A DNA stretch of 40,465 nt, from contig JAKORL010000103.1 of assembly GCA_029777855.1 (NCBI GenBank), positions 1-40,465 of the forward strand. The letters run 5' to 3'. The DNA comes from Pseudomonadota bacterium (GTDB lineage Bacteria; Pseudomonadota; Gammaproteobacteria; JAIEPX01). Below, piece by piece: positions 7,458 to 15,731 of this stretch. Below the pieces are notes generated by a model, which had not been told where the DNA came from, ran no database searches, and saw nothing but the letters and a program-made list of their open reading frames with translations. The position numbers and the translations under genes are program-made. Each line of letters starts with the position of its first letter. Position 1 is the first letter of the stretch.

Positions 7458-8377
7458 CGTATTATCTCGTGGAATTCTCTAAATAGTTTTTCATTAATAT
7501 CATGATTGGCGAATAATTCTTCCATGGAATTGTAGGTGCGCAGATCTTTAGTTCGTTGACTTGTTGACCATGTATCTGATGATCGCATATATTGGGCGTT
7601 GCCATAAGATAATATATTGAAAAGTGAGGCATTCATTTCTTGATTGGTTTTAAAGTGCAATTTTATATTATAACCATTCAAGATATCCCTGGTTTTTTTT
7701 GTAAACATTTCAAAGTTATCCGATGAGATTGCGTGAATATTGTCTTTTTCTGGGGAATCGTAAGACATATATTGAAAGAATTTCCAGCAGGAAATCTTTC
7801 CGTTATAATTTGTGATGTTTTCAACTATTTGCTTGACCTCTTGTGGCAGTGTTAAATGATTTTTCTGTGAAATGACGCTGTGTAATTTGAAAATTATATT
7901 ATTGTCAGTAAGATTTTTACTTAGATGTACAATATGGCTGTAGTAATCCTCAATCCCTTTATATTTTCTACCTATTTCATTAAGTATGTTGCTGCTTTTG
8001 CTATCGATAGTCATCGCAACCATATCTACAACACCGGACATGGCTTGTACTACTTCGTTGTTGATATAGATGCCATTGGTGTATATCTCGATTTCCAGAT
8101 TTTCTTGAGGGCTGTCTGAGCGGAATTGACGAATGTAATTCAATAGCTCAATGAAATCGCGGGGTGGTTTCTTACCTATAATTGAAACTTCACCGCCAGA
8201 GAGTGTAAGTCTCCTAAATTTCATTTTATGATAGAGATGAGAAATCATTTCTTTTTTTTCTTCAAGGCTGAGTTCTAGCTTTTTTTGCGCTGAGGAATTT
8301 TCAAGGACACAGTAGCTGCAGCTAAGATTGCATCGATTGGTTATCATCCAATAACCTTTGAAATATGTATTGTTCAT
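7454..8377 (-). CDS. Radical SAM enzyme of the glycan operon
   Basis: A 307-residue radical SAM protein. The 4Fe-4S binding CxxxCxxC is at C16, C20 and C23 (NRCNLSCSYC), followed by the GGE motif in LTLSGGEVSII that contacts the SAM amino group, and the barrel continues with IEIYTNGIYI and VAMTIDSKS. There is no obvious second Fe-S (SPASM) cluster near the C-terminus, so it is a minimal enzyme. It has no membrane segment. Radical SAM proteins next to glycosyltransferases and a deacetylase may epimerise, dehydrate or otherwise modify a sugar. The substrate is unknown. It overlaps the downstream deacetylase gene by four bases and lies 44 bases after the GT-HAD gene. Confidence 0.85.
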   Translation of the reverse strand: MNNTYFKGYWMITNRCNLSCSYCVLENSSAQKKLELSLEEKKEMISHLYHKMKFRRLTLSGGEVSIIGKKPPRDFIELLNYIRQFRSDSPQENLEIEIYTNGIYINNEVVQAMSGVVDMVAMTIDSKSSNILNEIGRKYKGIEDYYSHIVHLSKNLTDNNIIFKLHSVISQKNHLTLPQEVKQIVENITNYNGKISCWKFFQYMSYDSPEKDNIHAISSDNFEMFTKKTRDILNGYNIKLHFKTNQEMNASLFNILSYGNAQYMRSSDTWSTSQRTKDLRTYNSMEELFANHDINEKLFREFHEIIR

Positions 8378-8421
8378 AATGAATAACTATCCCTGGTGAT
8401 TATCGATAGAAATATTATCGC

Positions 8422-10059
8422 TCAAATGTTAACTCCTTTTAGAGATGGCAGACCGTCGAAAAAAAATAACATTTCTCGATCATATAGTCCATCGCCAAAT
8501 ACTCGAATGCGGTTTTTGGATTTAATTGATTTCAGTAGTTTGATGGCGCTATGTAGCTTCGAGGCATGTCTATGCAATAGGTAAGTTTTTTTATTATAGT
8601 GTTCGGCTCTTAAGCCTAATTGTTCGAAAGGGATATTAATGGTGGGAGAAAGTTGAATGAGCTCATCTTTGTAGTAGATAGGCTCGGCTGAGGGGTCTAG
8701 CTGCATAATCTGTTTGATAACTTCTTTTTCTATCGGTAAGGTCCATGCTTTCTTGCCAGTCCCTGTTGTAACGACTGCGCCGCTGTAGGAGATAATCCAA
8801 TCCACTGTCAAGTTGAAATGAGCGAGTTCAGCAATAATATCTTCAGTTTTTCTCGCCGTGCAAATAATACGTGTTTGAAATTTTTTGAATGTGTTTATGG
8901 ATTTTTTAGTAAGGTCTTCACTGTTTTTATGATACAAGGTTCCATCATAATCGCTAATGCTTAGATAAGGTTGGCTCGTTATTTCAGAGACTAATAAATT
9001 TGACAAAAACTTGTCGCAGTATAATGTTCCGATCTCAGCAGCTTGAAGAGAGAATCTAGGTAGTTGTTCAAGAATGGTTTGTAGTGCATCCAATACAAGA
9101 TCTGTATTTTCAATAAAAAAAACGTACGGTAAATGCGATAAAAAATCATATGCTGCATTATTAGGCGATTTAATGATATTGGGTAGGCCCATTGCCAATG
9201 TTTCGAAGATGGCTCGACCAAATGTTTCGCAGCTAGATGTCGAAAGATGAATATGTTCATCCTTGATTACAGTGCTTATTTGGTGTGGTGCAATATGGCC
9301 CAGGATGGAAATAGAATCACCGATGTTTGATTGCTCAATCTTTTTTTTCAGTTCAGTGAAGTAGTCAGTGTTTTGTATAGGGCCGATGATTTTTAAGGAT
9401 GATTGGGGAAAAGCATTGTGTATTATTTTGTAAGTGTCTATTAATTCATGGGTATTTTTTTGTGGTTTGATGCTGCCGATGCTGCAAATCTTGAGTTTTT
9501 TTGAATGAAATCTTAAAATGTGCTGAATTGAAGAATTGTCGATTCCGCGTGGGATTACGCGGATGTGATCGTCACTAATAGAATACTGTTCAATAAGCTG
9601 TTTCTTTTCTAAGTAGCTGGGTGTTATGATTAAATTCGAACGTTTTAGTGAGCTAAGTTCTTTATAGAAATAACTGTCTTGTACAACTTCGCCTGATAAT
9701 CGATAGGATGGAGTTAGGAACATTGGGAAAGTGATGACCTTGATTTTGTCGTTAGTGATGTAATTTTCAATATCAAATTGCATTGAGATATGAATAAAGA
9801 TAATGATTGAAAAATCATTCATTATTGGAATTAATTTCCTCTTTATAAATGCAGCGTTCTGGAGACGTTTTTCGAAGCGAGTACCTGGGTGAGTGGGGTA
9901 TTTATACTGCCAAGTGGCGTCCGGGGATGATTCTTCAGCAAATTGCATAATTTTTAGAGAGCTGCCTAGTGTTTTTGCAATGGTGATTGCTAGCCTAGAT
10001 CCACCGTCTCGATCATTTTCATGTGGATTGAATTTCTCGGTTACAAGTAAAATCTTCAT
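8422..10059 (-). CDS. Fusion protein: GT4-family glycosyltransferase plus HAD-family (Cof/SPP-like) sugar phosphatase
   Basis: A 545-residue two-domain protein. Residues 1 to about 355 are a GT-B glycosyltransferase of family 4: an N-terminal KILLVTEKFNP with a Gly-Gly loop, ICSIGSIKPQKN (191-202), and the GT4 donor-site pattern E278x7E286 in SCETFGRAIFETLAMGLP. Residues about 363-545 are a HAD phosphatase: motif I SDYDGTLYH (D370, D372), motif II IICTARKTEDI, and motif IV VFGDGLYDREM (D523, D527), with a Cof-type cap in between. Fusions of glycosyl transfer with dephosphorylation are known from sucrose- and glycosylglycerol-phosphate synthase/phosphatase pairs, where a phosphorylated acceptor is glycosylated and then dephosphorylated. 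That suggests a soluble phospho-acceptor here. It overlaps the upstream GT gene by four bases. Confidence 0.85.
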   Translation of the reverse strand: MKILLVTEKFNPHENDRDGGSRLAITIAKTLGSSLKIMQFAEESSPDATWQYKYPTHPGTRFEKRLQNAAFIKRKLIPIMNDFSIIIFIHISMQFDIENYITNDKIKVITFPMFLTPSYRLSGEVVQDSYFYKELSSLKRSNLIITPSYLEKKQLIEQYSISDDHIRVIPRGIDNSSIQHILRFHSKKLKICSIGSIKPQKNTHELIDTYKIIHNAFPQSSLKIIGPIQNTDYFTELKKKIEQSNIGDSISILGHIAPHQISTVIKDEHIHLSTSSCETFGRAIFETLAMGLPNIIKSPNNAAYDFLSHLPYVFFIENTDLVLDALQTILEQLPRFSLQAAEIGTLYCDKFLSNLLVSEITSQPYLSISDYDGTLYHKNSEDLTKKSINTFKKFQTRIICTARKTEDIIAELAHFNLTVDWIISYSGAVVTTGTGKKAWTLPIEKEVIKQIMQLDPSAEPIYYKDELIQLSPTINIPFEQLGLRAEHYNKKTYLLHRHASKLHSAIKLLKSIKSKNRIRVFGDGLYDREMLFFFDGLPSLKGVNI

Positions 10060-11156
10060 TGAGATAGAACCTTTTTCATCATCAACTCGTATCGGGAAAA
10101 TAAATTTTCCCAGCTATACTCAGTGATTTGATCTAATGATATTCGTTTTTTTAAAAAAGGTTCAATTTTATCTGCGATTTTCAAGGGGGCGTCAATGTCA
10201 ACTAAAATGCCCCTGTCGCCATAAATGATCTCGGGAAGGGCTCCGCTATTTCCGGCAATTACAAACGTTCCGGTAGAGATTGCTTCCAAAATTGATCTCC
10301 CCATACCTTCACAGTGAAGATACGATCCCTGATCTACGGGTGTGAGGTGATCAGAGCTGAGTTGTATGTAGATGTCTGATTGGGCCATTTCTTTGCTTAC
10401 ATCTGTATTATCCAAACGTCCAAGGAATCTGATGGATGAATCTAGGTTCATTTTTTTGACTAATTCTTTGATTGATGGAAGTAGTGGGCCATCCCCCGCG
10501 AGAGATAGTGTTATGTCATGACCCCGTTTTTTCAGAACTTGTATTACATTGATTAATAGAGAATGATTTTTGTATGGCACAAAACGAGCCGCACATAACA
10601 TCGTAATTTTGCTATTATTTATGTGATCCATCGATTTATTTTGGCCGATATTAATATTTGCCCCTCCGACGCATCGAAAAAACGGAGTGGTGATACCGAT
10701 GTTGGAAAGTCTTCTTTCTGTGAATTGTGAATTAGTGACGATTAGATTGATGTGCTTATTAATTTTTTTAGACCAATATTGCTGTCTTGATATATGGTCG
10801 AGATTGGCATGATCATACAAAGTGGCTTTAATAATTTCATTTCCACCTGTCCTGTAGATGAATTTTGATTTTCTGAATATTGTAGATAAAATTTCTAATT
10901 CTTCGATCCAGCGTCCGCTATTAAAGAAGAGGATTCGTGGCTGAAAAAGATCACCTAAATCGGAGATTTTTATTTCTTTATTTTCATTCTCAGTAACTAA
11001 ATGATCATTTCCATGTGTATTTTTAGTAATCACTCCTTCGAGTTTATAATTAGGGTGATTTTTGAAGTGTTGAATAAAATAATGAGCGTGCATTTCCATT
11101 CCTCCAATCAGTGGAGGTAGCTTATCTGCAAAAAAAAGAATAGGCTGCTTCAGCAT
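10056..11156 (-). CDS. GT4-family glycosyltransferase
   Basis: A 366-residue GT-B fold glycosyltransferase. The N-terminal domain starts with ILFFADKLPPLIGGMEMHAH (the Gly-Gly-Met-Glu loop of GT4 enzymes); the C-terminal donor domain has MLCAARFVPYKNHSLLI (186-202), LSLAGDGPLLPSI and the E283x7E291 pattern in CEGMGRSILEAISTG. No membrane helix is present, so it acts in the cytosol, perhaps peripherally at the membrane. The donor is plausibly the UDP-ManNAcA made by the two upstream genes, although GT4 members use many donors. It starts two bases after wecC stops and overlaps the GT-HAD gene by four bases, so translation is coupled. Confidence 0.85.
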   Translation of the reverse strand: MLKQPILFFADKLPPLIGGMEMHAHYFIQHFKNHPNYKLEGVITKNTHGNDHLVTENENKEIKISDLGDLFQPRILFFNSGRWIEELEILSTIFRKSKFIYRTGGNEIIKATLYDHANLDHISRQQYWSKKINKHINLIVTNSQFTERRLSNIGITTPFFRCVGGANINIGQNKSMDHINNSKITMLCAARFVPYKNHSLLINVIQVLKKRGHDITLSLAGDGPLLPSIKELVKKMNLDSSIRFLGRLDNTDVSKEMAQSDIYIQLSSDHLTPVDQGSYLHCEGMGRSILEAISTGTFVIAGNSGALPEIIYGDRGILVDIDAPLKIADKIEPFLKKRISLDQITEYSWENLFSRYELMMKKVLSQ

Positions 11157-11158
11157 TC

Positions 11159-12451
11159 TTAAATCCTTACTATTTTTGCAATATCCAAGTTGCTGTTTTG
11201 AGGTAATATGCCCGCGGAGTCTATGATGCTACTTCCTTGTATAAGTTCCCACTTTATCTTTGTGAACTCGTGGTGTTTTACCAGTATGATTAAGATATCA
11301 GCTGTTTCAATAGCATCGCTGATTTTTACCATGTTTAAATGGCTATATTTTTTGAGAGGAGTAGGAACGGTATTGAGCTGGGGATCTACAAGAAGAATTC
11401 TGGATGAGCATTTAGCTGCTATACTGTCTATTATTTTCAGAGCTGGGCTTTCTCGGGTGTCATCAACGTCATTTTTATAGGTTGCGCCAAAAAATGCTAC
11501 GGTAGGATTTTTGTGCAACATTATTACTTCGTATATTTTAGATGTCAGATATTTTGTTTTTTTGTCGTTTATTTTTCTTGCTGTTTTAATTAATGCCGAA
11601 TCTTTGGGTGATGAGTTTACTATAAACCAAGGATCGATGGCGACGCAATGACCTCCTACACCTGGGCCAGGTTGCAAGATATTAACGCGCGGATGATGAT
11701 TTGCTAGGCTGATTAATTCTTGTGTATCTATTTCTAATGAATTACAGATCATGGATAGTTCGTTAGCAAACGCGATGTTGATATCTCTATATGCGTTTTC
11801 AGCCAATTTCGTCATTTCAGCAGTGCGCGAGTCAGTTTTTAATAGCTTTCCTTTTACAAATGTTTTGTAGATATTTTCAGCCATGTTGGTGCAAAGATCC
11901 GTGCTGCCGCCAATAATACGATCGTTGTAAATGATTTCTTCCATTATATTTCCTGGTAATACCCGTTCAGGGCAGTAAGTGATGAAGACGTCGTGATCGG
12001 TTGATTCAAATTCAGGAAATTTCAAATCGCATCTTAATTTTTTAAGGGATGATGTGATTTTTTGAGTCGTATTTACTGGTACAGTAGATTCGATAATAAG
12101 GAGGTCTCCTTTTTTTAAAAATGGTGCTAGATGGTTTACTGCAGAATTAACAATACTCAGATCGGCTTTTTTTTCAGTAGTTAATGGGGTGGGGACGGCA
12201 ATAATAAAAACGTCGGAATGCTCTATATACAAGGAGGCTCTCAAGTTTCCATTTTTGACAGATTCTCGTGCGAGTATCTCAAGCTGAGGTTCGGTAGTTT
12301 GAATATTTCCTTGGTTAATGCTATTGACGAGGTTTTGATCAATATCAACACCAATCACCTTAAAGTTATTTCCGGCTAGAATAGCAGCAGTTGGCAAGCC
12401 AACATGGCCTAGTCCGATTACAGTCACGATTTTATGATTTAGATCGTTCAT
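11159..12451 (-). CDS. wecC: UDP-N-acetyl-D-mannosamine dehydrogenase (WecC type)
   Basis: This enzyme oxidises UDP-ManNAc to UDP-ManNAcA with two NAD+. I chose the ATG at 12451 (MNDLNHKIVTVIGLG), which gives the usual 430-residue length and overlaps wecB by 20 bases; the longer open frame adds 21 residues that do not fit the family. The NAD loop is GLGHVG (13-18). The catalytic region is complete: E-S-T (121-123), TKLAENAYRDINIAFANE (214-231, with K215 and N219) and the nucleophile C269 in GPGVGGHCVAIDPWF. The C-terminal UDP-binding domain has FFGATYKNDVDDTRESPAL. It follows a UDP-GlcNAc 2-epimerase, which supports WecC over other nucleotide-sugar dehydrogenases. Confidence 0.9.
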   Translation of the reverse strand: MNDLNHKIVTVIGLGHVGLPTAAILAGNNFKVIGVDIDQNLVNSINQGNIQTTEPQLEILARESVKNGNLRASLYIEHSDVFIIAVPTPLTTEKKADLSIVNSAVNHLAPFLKKGDLLIIESTVPVNTTQKITSSLKKLRCDLKFPEFESTDHDVFITYCPERVLPGNIMEEIIYNDRIIGGSTDLCTNMAENIYKTFVKGKLLKTDSRTAEMTKLAENAYRDINIAFANELSMICNSLEIDTQELISLANHHPRVNILQPGPGVGGHCVAIDPWFIVNSSPKDSALIKTARKINDKKTKYLTSKIYEVIMLHKNPTVAFFGATYKNDVDDTRESPALKIIDSIAAKCSSRILLVDPQLNTVPTPLKKYSHLNMVKISDAIETADILIILVKHHEFTKIKWELIQGSSIIDSAGILPQNSNLDIAKIVRI

Positions 12452-13571
12452 GATATTTATCCATGATAGCTTCAATAATACGTTTTGCGGCAGTGCCGTC
12501 TCCGTAAAGATCATTGGGGGTAGACATTGTTGAGTATTTTTTGTGATTAGACAGTATTGATTCTACCTCTTGTATTATTTTCTTTTCGGTAAGTCCAGTT
12601 AGAATAGCATTTCCTGCATCGATGGTCTCTGGTCGATCACACGTGTCTCTAATAATTAATGCTGGCTTCCCAAGATAAGAGGCTTCTTCCTGAACACCGC
12701 CTGAGTCAGTAATAATAAGTGTTGATTGAATCATTAACTTGATAAAGGGTGAATAGGATAACGGTGGTATAATGTGAATGTTATTTATTTTTGTGAATAA
12801 TTCTCTAGAGAGCGTCTGTACCCGTGGATTTTGGTGTATTGGGTAAACAAAATGCCAATTCTTATGAGACTCTGCGAGTTTTCTAATTGCGCTACAAATA
12901 GATATCATTCCTTTTCCAAAGTTTTCTCGGCGATGGGTTGTTACTAATATTATTTTTGAGTTATTGTTTAAAGTAGGGATTAGATTGTTGAGAGGGCTTG
13001 GGAATCGGGTTTCAGAAGATATTTTATCTTTGATCCAATTTAAGGAATCAATAACAGTGTTTCCAGTGATGTAAATTTTAGAGCCCGAGATTCCTTCGTT
13101 TAATAAGTTTGTTTTGCATGTTGAGTTAGGGGCAAAATGCATGTCTGCGATGCGAGACACCAGTGATCGGTTAATTTCTTCAGGGAATGGGGATTTTATG
13201 TTACCGCTGCGTATGCCTGCTTCTATGTGTCCTACTGGAATGTTCAGGTAATAAGCTGCAAGGCTAGCCGAAAAACACGTAGTTGTATCTCCTTGAATTA
13301 ATATTCGTTCTGGTCGAATTTCATTGAGTATATTATTTAATGTGGTTAACACTTTTGTAGTGATATCGAACAAACTTTGATTCGTTGACATAATGTTTAG
13401 ATCGATGTCAGGTACAATTTCAAATTCTTCAAGCATTTGATCTAGCATTTCCCGGTGCTGAGCTGTAACACATACGATGGATTCGTAGCGTGGATCAGAT
13501 TTGAGTAAGCGAATGACTGGCGCCATTTTTATCGCTTCCGGGCGTGTCCCAAATATGCTAAGAATTTTCAT
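12432..13571 (-). CDS. wecB: UDP-N-acetylglucosamine 2-epimerase, non-hydrolysing (WecB type)
   Basis: WecB interconverts UDP-GlcNAc and UDP-ManNAc, the first step towards UDP-ManNAcA. The family marks are all here: KILSIFGTRPEAIKMAPVI at the N-terminus, QGDTTTCFSASLAAYY, GHIEAGIRSG with PFPEEINRSL, TTHRRENFG, and ITDSGGVQEEASYLGKP with RDTCDRPE near the C-terminus. The 379-residue length is normal. It is the first gene of the six-gene minus-strand operon (wecB, wecC, GT, GT-HAD, radical SAM, deacetylase), all overlapping or nearly so except one 44-base gap. An imperfect 23-bp inverted repeat lies just upstream. Confidence 0.94.
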   Translation of the reverse strand: MKILSIFGTRPEAIKMAPVIRLLKSDPRYESIVCVTAQHREMLDQMLEEFEIVPDIDLNIMSTNQSLFDITTKVLTTLNNILNEIRPERILIQGDTTTCFSASLAAYYLNIPVGHIEAGIRSGNIKSPFPEEINRSLVSRIADMHFAPNSTCKTNLLNEGISGSKIYITGNTVIDSLNWIKDKISSETRFPSPLNNLIPTLNNNSKIILVTTHRRENFGKGMISICSAIRKLAESHKNWHFVYPIHQNPRVQTLSRELFTKINNIHIIPPLSYSPFIKLMIQSTLIITDSGGVQEEASYLGKPALIIRDTCDRPETIDAGNAILTGLTEKKIIQEVESILSNHKKYSTMSTPNDLYGDGTAAKRIIEAIMDKYHERSKS

Positions 13572-13606
13572 GATTCTGATACTTAATTTTGGTCAATCCA
13601 TATTCT

Positions 13607-13729
13607 ATAATCGAAGCGATTGTAATTTCAGTATTTGGACCCGTTCTTTTTTGCTCAGGAACTCTTAAAAAGTCCCAAAGTAAAAAATAACTTCGCCCAA
13701 AAACCCGAAATTTCAAACGCTTCGAGTAT
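13607..13729. repeat. Paired 23-bp imperfect inverted repeat upstream of wecB
   Basis: The minus strand at 13629-13607 and the plus strand at 13707-13729 read the same 23-base sequence with three mismatches (20 of 23 identical; shared core CGCTTCGA). The centres lie 100 bases apart. The wecB-proximal copy overlaps the best candidate -10 region (TATAGAAT on the minus strand, about 13611-13604). Two inverted copies of one site flanking a spacer fit operator pairs bound by a looping regulator; a short mobile relic is the alternative. The surrounding gap 13572-13812 holds no convincing gene. Confidence 0.6.
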
Positions 13730-13812
13730 TGCCCCTATCCTCTCTTGGGGGTATAAGGTATTTTATCTACTTCTTTGTATATGGCAACTATTCTTTTGTA
13801 GTGTCATTGAGA

Positions 13813-14850
13813 TTATGTTCTTTTTTTGAAACCTATAGCCTCGAGTCTTTTTTGAATGGGTGGATGCGTTGAAAATATTCCACTTAATGTTTGTGCGCTA
13901 ATTCCGGCTGTTGTGGGGTCAAAAATATACGCTGCTCGTCTTACATTTTCATGAGGTGTTGAAGCGTATTCTTGAGTGATTGTGTCTGCGTTAGCTTCGG
14001 TATCACCTTGGATTTTTAACAATGCTCTGGCTAACGGTTGATTGTCACGTAATAATTCCACGCATCCAGCGTCGGCCATATATTCTCGTGTTCTTGATAA
14101 ATACAGGGTCAGTAAAACCGTAATTAATGGAAGGGTGTAGCGCAAAATTATGATGATCAAGAATAATCGGCCATCGTTTTTTTCTCGGTCCCGTCGGCCA
14201 AATACGACGGAATAAAATAAAAAATCAATCACTATAAGCATAATGTTTGCTAACACGGATGCCATGAGCGTTAATTTTATATCCATATTTCGGATGTGGC
14301 TAATTTCGTGTGCCATGACAGCTTGTAGCTCAGCTCGGTCAAGTTTGTAGAGTAGAGCAGAGGTAATGGCCACAAGAGATGATTTCCCACTGTAGCCACT
14401 GGCAAAAGCATTCATGTAATTAGCTTCAATAATGTAAACTTTTGGCATGAATTTTAAACCCGCAGCGATACGGAGTTCGTCAATTACATTATATAGTTGC
14501 TGTTCTTCTAGACTTCGAGCAGTTTGATGATTAATTTCACGAGAATCAGTGCCCAGCAACATTAATTTGTCGTGAAAAACGAAGGTTGCCCAAAGTGCGA
14601 TTGCTGCGATGGCCAACAATACACTGGTGGCAATAGGAAAAGGTTGGAGTGAGAGTAGATGCGTCACAATAATATTCAGAGGAACTAATGGATATTGAGC
14701 ACTCACCATGTAGGTGTCGATTAATAATCCGATGCTGCCGTAAATAAGAAAAAAAGTACCGATGGTAATGTATGTTCTGCGTGAATTCTTTCGAGAGGAT
14801 TCTCGCCAGTTTGTGCTGTGCTGCTCGTAAGAATGTATGTTGTCAGCCAT
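13813..14850 (-). CDS. htpX: HtpX-like M48 family membrane metalloprotease
   Basis: M48B zinc protease of the inner membrane, thought to degrade damaged membrane proteins. I use the ATG at 14850 (MADNIHS), which has GGAG six bases upstream; the longer frame begins with a TTG that overlaps that site. The zinc site is HEISH (181-185) with the third ligand E256 in SRTREYMADAGC. Membrane segments lie at about 30-48, 70-92, 192-215 and 230-252, two before and two after the HEISH, which is the HtpX topology. The length (345) is longer than E. coli HtpX (about 290) by an N-terminal and loop extension. It is preceded 78 bases upstream by lemA, a common pairing. Confidence 0.9.
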   Translation of the reverse strand: MADNIHSYEQHSTNWRESSRKNSRRTYITIGTFFLIYGSIGLLIDTYMVSAQYPLVPLNIIVTHLLSLQPFPIATSVLLAIAAIALWATFVFHDKLMLLGTDSREINHQTARSLEEQQLYNVIDELRIAAGLKFMPKVYIIEANYMNAFASGYSGKSSLVAITSALLYKLDRAELQAVMAHEISHIRNMDIKLTLMASVLANIMLIVIDFLFYSVVFGRRDREKNDGRLFLIIIILRYTLPLITVLLTLYLSRTREYMADAGCVELLRDNQPLARALLKIQGDTEANADTITQEYASTPHENVRRAAYIFDPTTAGISAQTLSGIFSTHPPIQKRLEAIGFKKRT

Positions 14851-14928
14851 TCTGCTCTCCAAAATTACAATCGTATTTTTATTCTATAGTCCGTTATTCT
14901 TCCCTGATTAAAAGGATTTATCTATAGT

Positions 14929-15507
14929 TTAAAGTTCCACTTTGTATTTCTCTTGTTCTGCTACAGTTTGTTGGCTTAATTGCCAGTATTCAAATGGAAC
15001 GTCCAATTTTCCTCGGAATAACGCAACAACCATCGATGGAAAAACCGATTTTTTAGTTGCATTGTAGGTTTCGATGCTATCGTTGCAGGCTTGTTTTGCA
15101 AAGGTCAGTTTATTTTCAGTATTAACAATTTCTTCCTGGAGTTGCATAGCATTTTGATTGGCTTTCAAATCTGGGTATTGTTCAAAAACGAAACTAATTC
15201 CGCCAACAATGCGGGAAATTTTATCTTCAGCGCCAATTCGAGATTTTTCATCGCCTTGTTCGTGAGCTTGTTGTGCTTTAGTGCGTAATTCAGTTACCTG
15301 GCTCAAGGTCGATTTTTCGTAATCCATGTATTTTTTGACAACGCTGATCAGCGATTCAAAAACCTTATACCGACGATCCAATTGGATATCGATTTGTTTT
15401 TGGTTATTGCGAATGGCCTCAATCAATCGAATAAGGGTGTTGTAAGTCATGATGCCATAGACTACAGCCCCAGCCAATATGATCAGTACGATGGTCATTG
15501 TGCTCAT
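14929..15507 (-). CDS. lemA: LemA family protein
   Basis: A 192-residue LemA protein: one N-terminal membrane helix (MTIVLIILAGAVVYGIMTYN) followed by a cytoplasmic or periplasmic helical bundle. The family stretch is clear: LIRLIEAIRNNQKQIDIQLD with RRYKVFESLISVVKKYMDYE, then a heptad-like helix, FEQYPDLKANQNAMQLQEEI, TENKLTFAKQACNDSIETYN and the C-terminal FPSMVVALF. The start has GGAGATAAACC upstream. LemA has no firm biochemical role; it is repeatedly found beside HtpX-type proteases, as here, which suggests a partner function at the membrane. Confidence 0.92.
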   Translation of the reverse strand: MSTMTIVLIILAGAVVYGIMTYNTLIRLIEAIRNNQKQIDIQLDRRYKVFESLISVVKKYMDYEKSTLSQVTELRTKAQQAHEQGDEKSRIGAEDKISRIVGGISFVFEQYPDLKANQNAMQLQEEIVNTENKLTFAKQACNDSIETYNATKKSVFPSMVVALFRGKLDVPFEYWQLSQQTVAEQEKYKVEL

Positions 15508-15556
15508 GGTTTATCTCCGTTCATTGCAGGTTGAAATTAGATCCAATATTGACTTA

Positions 15557-15603
15557 ATTATAGCAGGTTTTCCGAGATGTTTCATTTGATATCAATATCA
15601 AAT
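15557..15603 (-). promoter_or_regulatory. lemA promoter (extended -10) with an adjoining 9-2-9 inverted repeat
   Basis: On the minus strand TGCTATAAT (plus 15565-15557) is a perfect extended -10, about 50 bases upstream of the lemA ATG. Just upstream lies a 9-bp perfect inverted repeat with a two-base spacer (ATTTGATAT/ATATCAAAT, 15584-15603), at the place of the -35 and upstream region. This is a plausible operator for a dimeric regulator of lemA-htpX. Confidence 0.45.
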
Positions 15604-15611
15604 TCTAGAAA

Positions 15612-15654
15612 CCACTAACAACTAAAGATGCGACACCCTTAAGTTGTTAGGTGG
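15612..15654. repeat. Stem-loop forming inverted repeat between lemA and trhO
   Basis: CCACTAACAACT (15612-15623) pairs with AGTTGTTAGGTGG (15642-15654), a 12-bp stem with one bulged base and an 18-base loop. No T-run follows, so it is not a simple terminator. It ends 20 bases before the trhO -10 and so may lie over the trhO upstream region. Confidence 0.5.
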
Positions 15655-15671
15655 TGGATTTAGGCCAATGA

Positions 15672-15680
15672 TGTTATAAT
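15672..15680 (+). promoter_or_regulatory. trhO promoter, extended -10
   Basis: TGTTATAAT is a perfect extended -10, 51 bases upstream of the trhO ATG. No good -35 is visible 16-18 bases upstream, as expected for extended -10 promoters. Confidence 0.55.
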
Positions 15681-15731
15681 CCCGCAGAAGCCGTTGATAT
15701 TGCGAAACACCACTTACTGAGAGGTTGATAC

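Noticed and set aside
13635..13829. Small plus-strand frame ending in a hydrophobic helix
   Set aside because: It runs across the 23-bp repeat and into the htpX stop on the other strand, has no ribosome site and no family resemblance.
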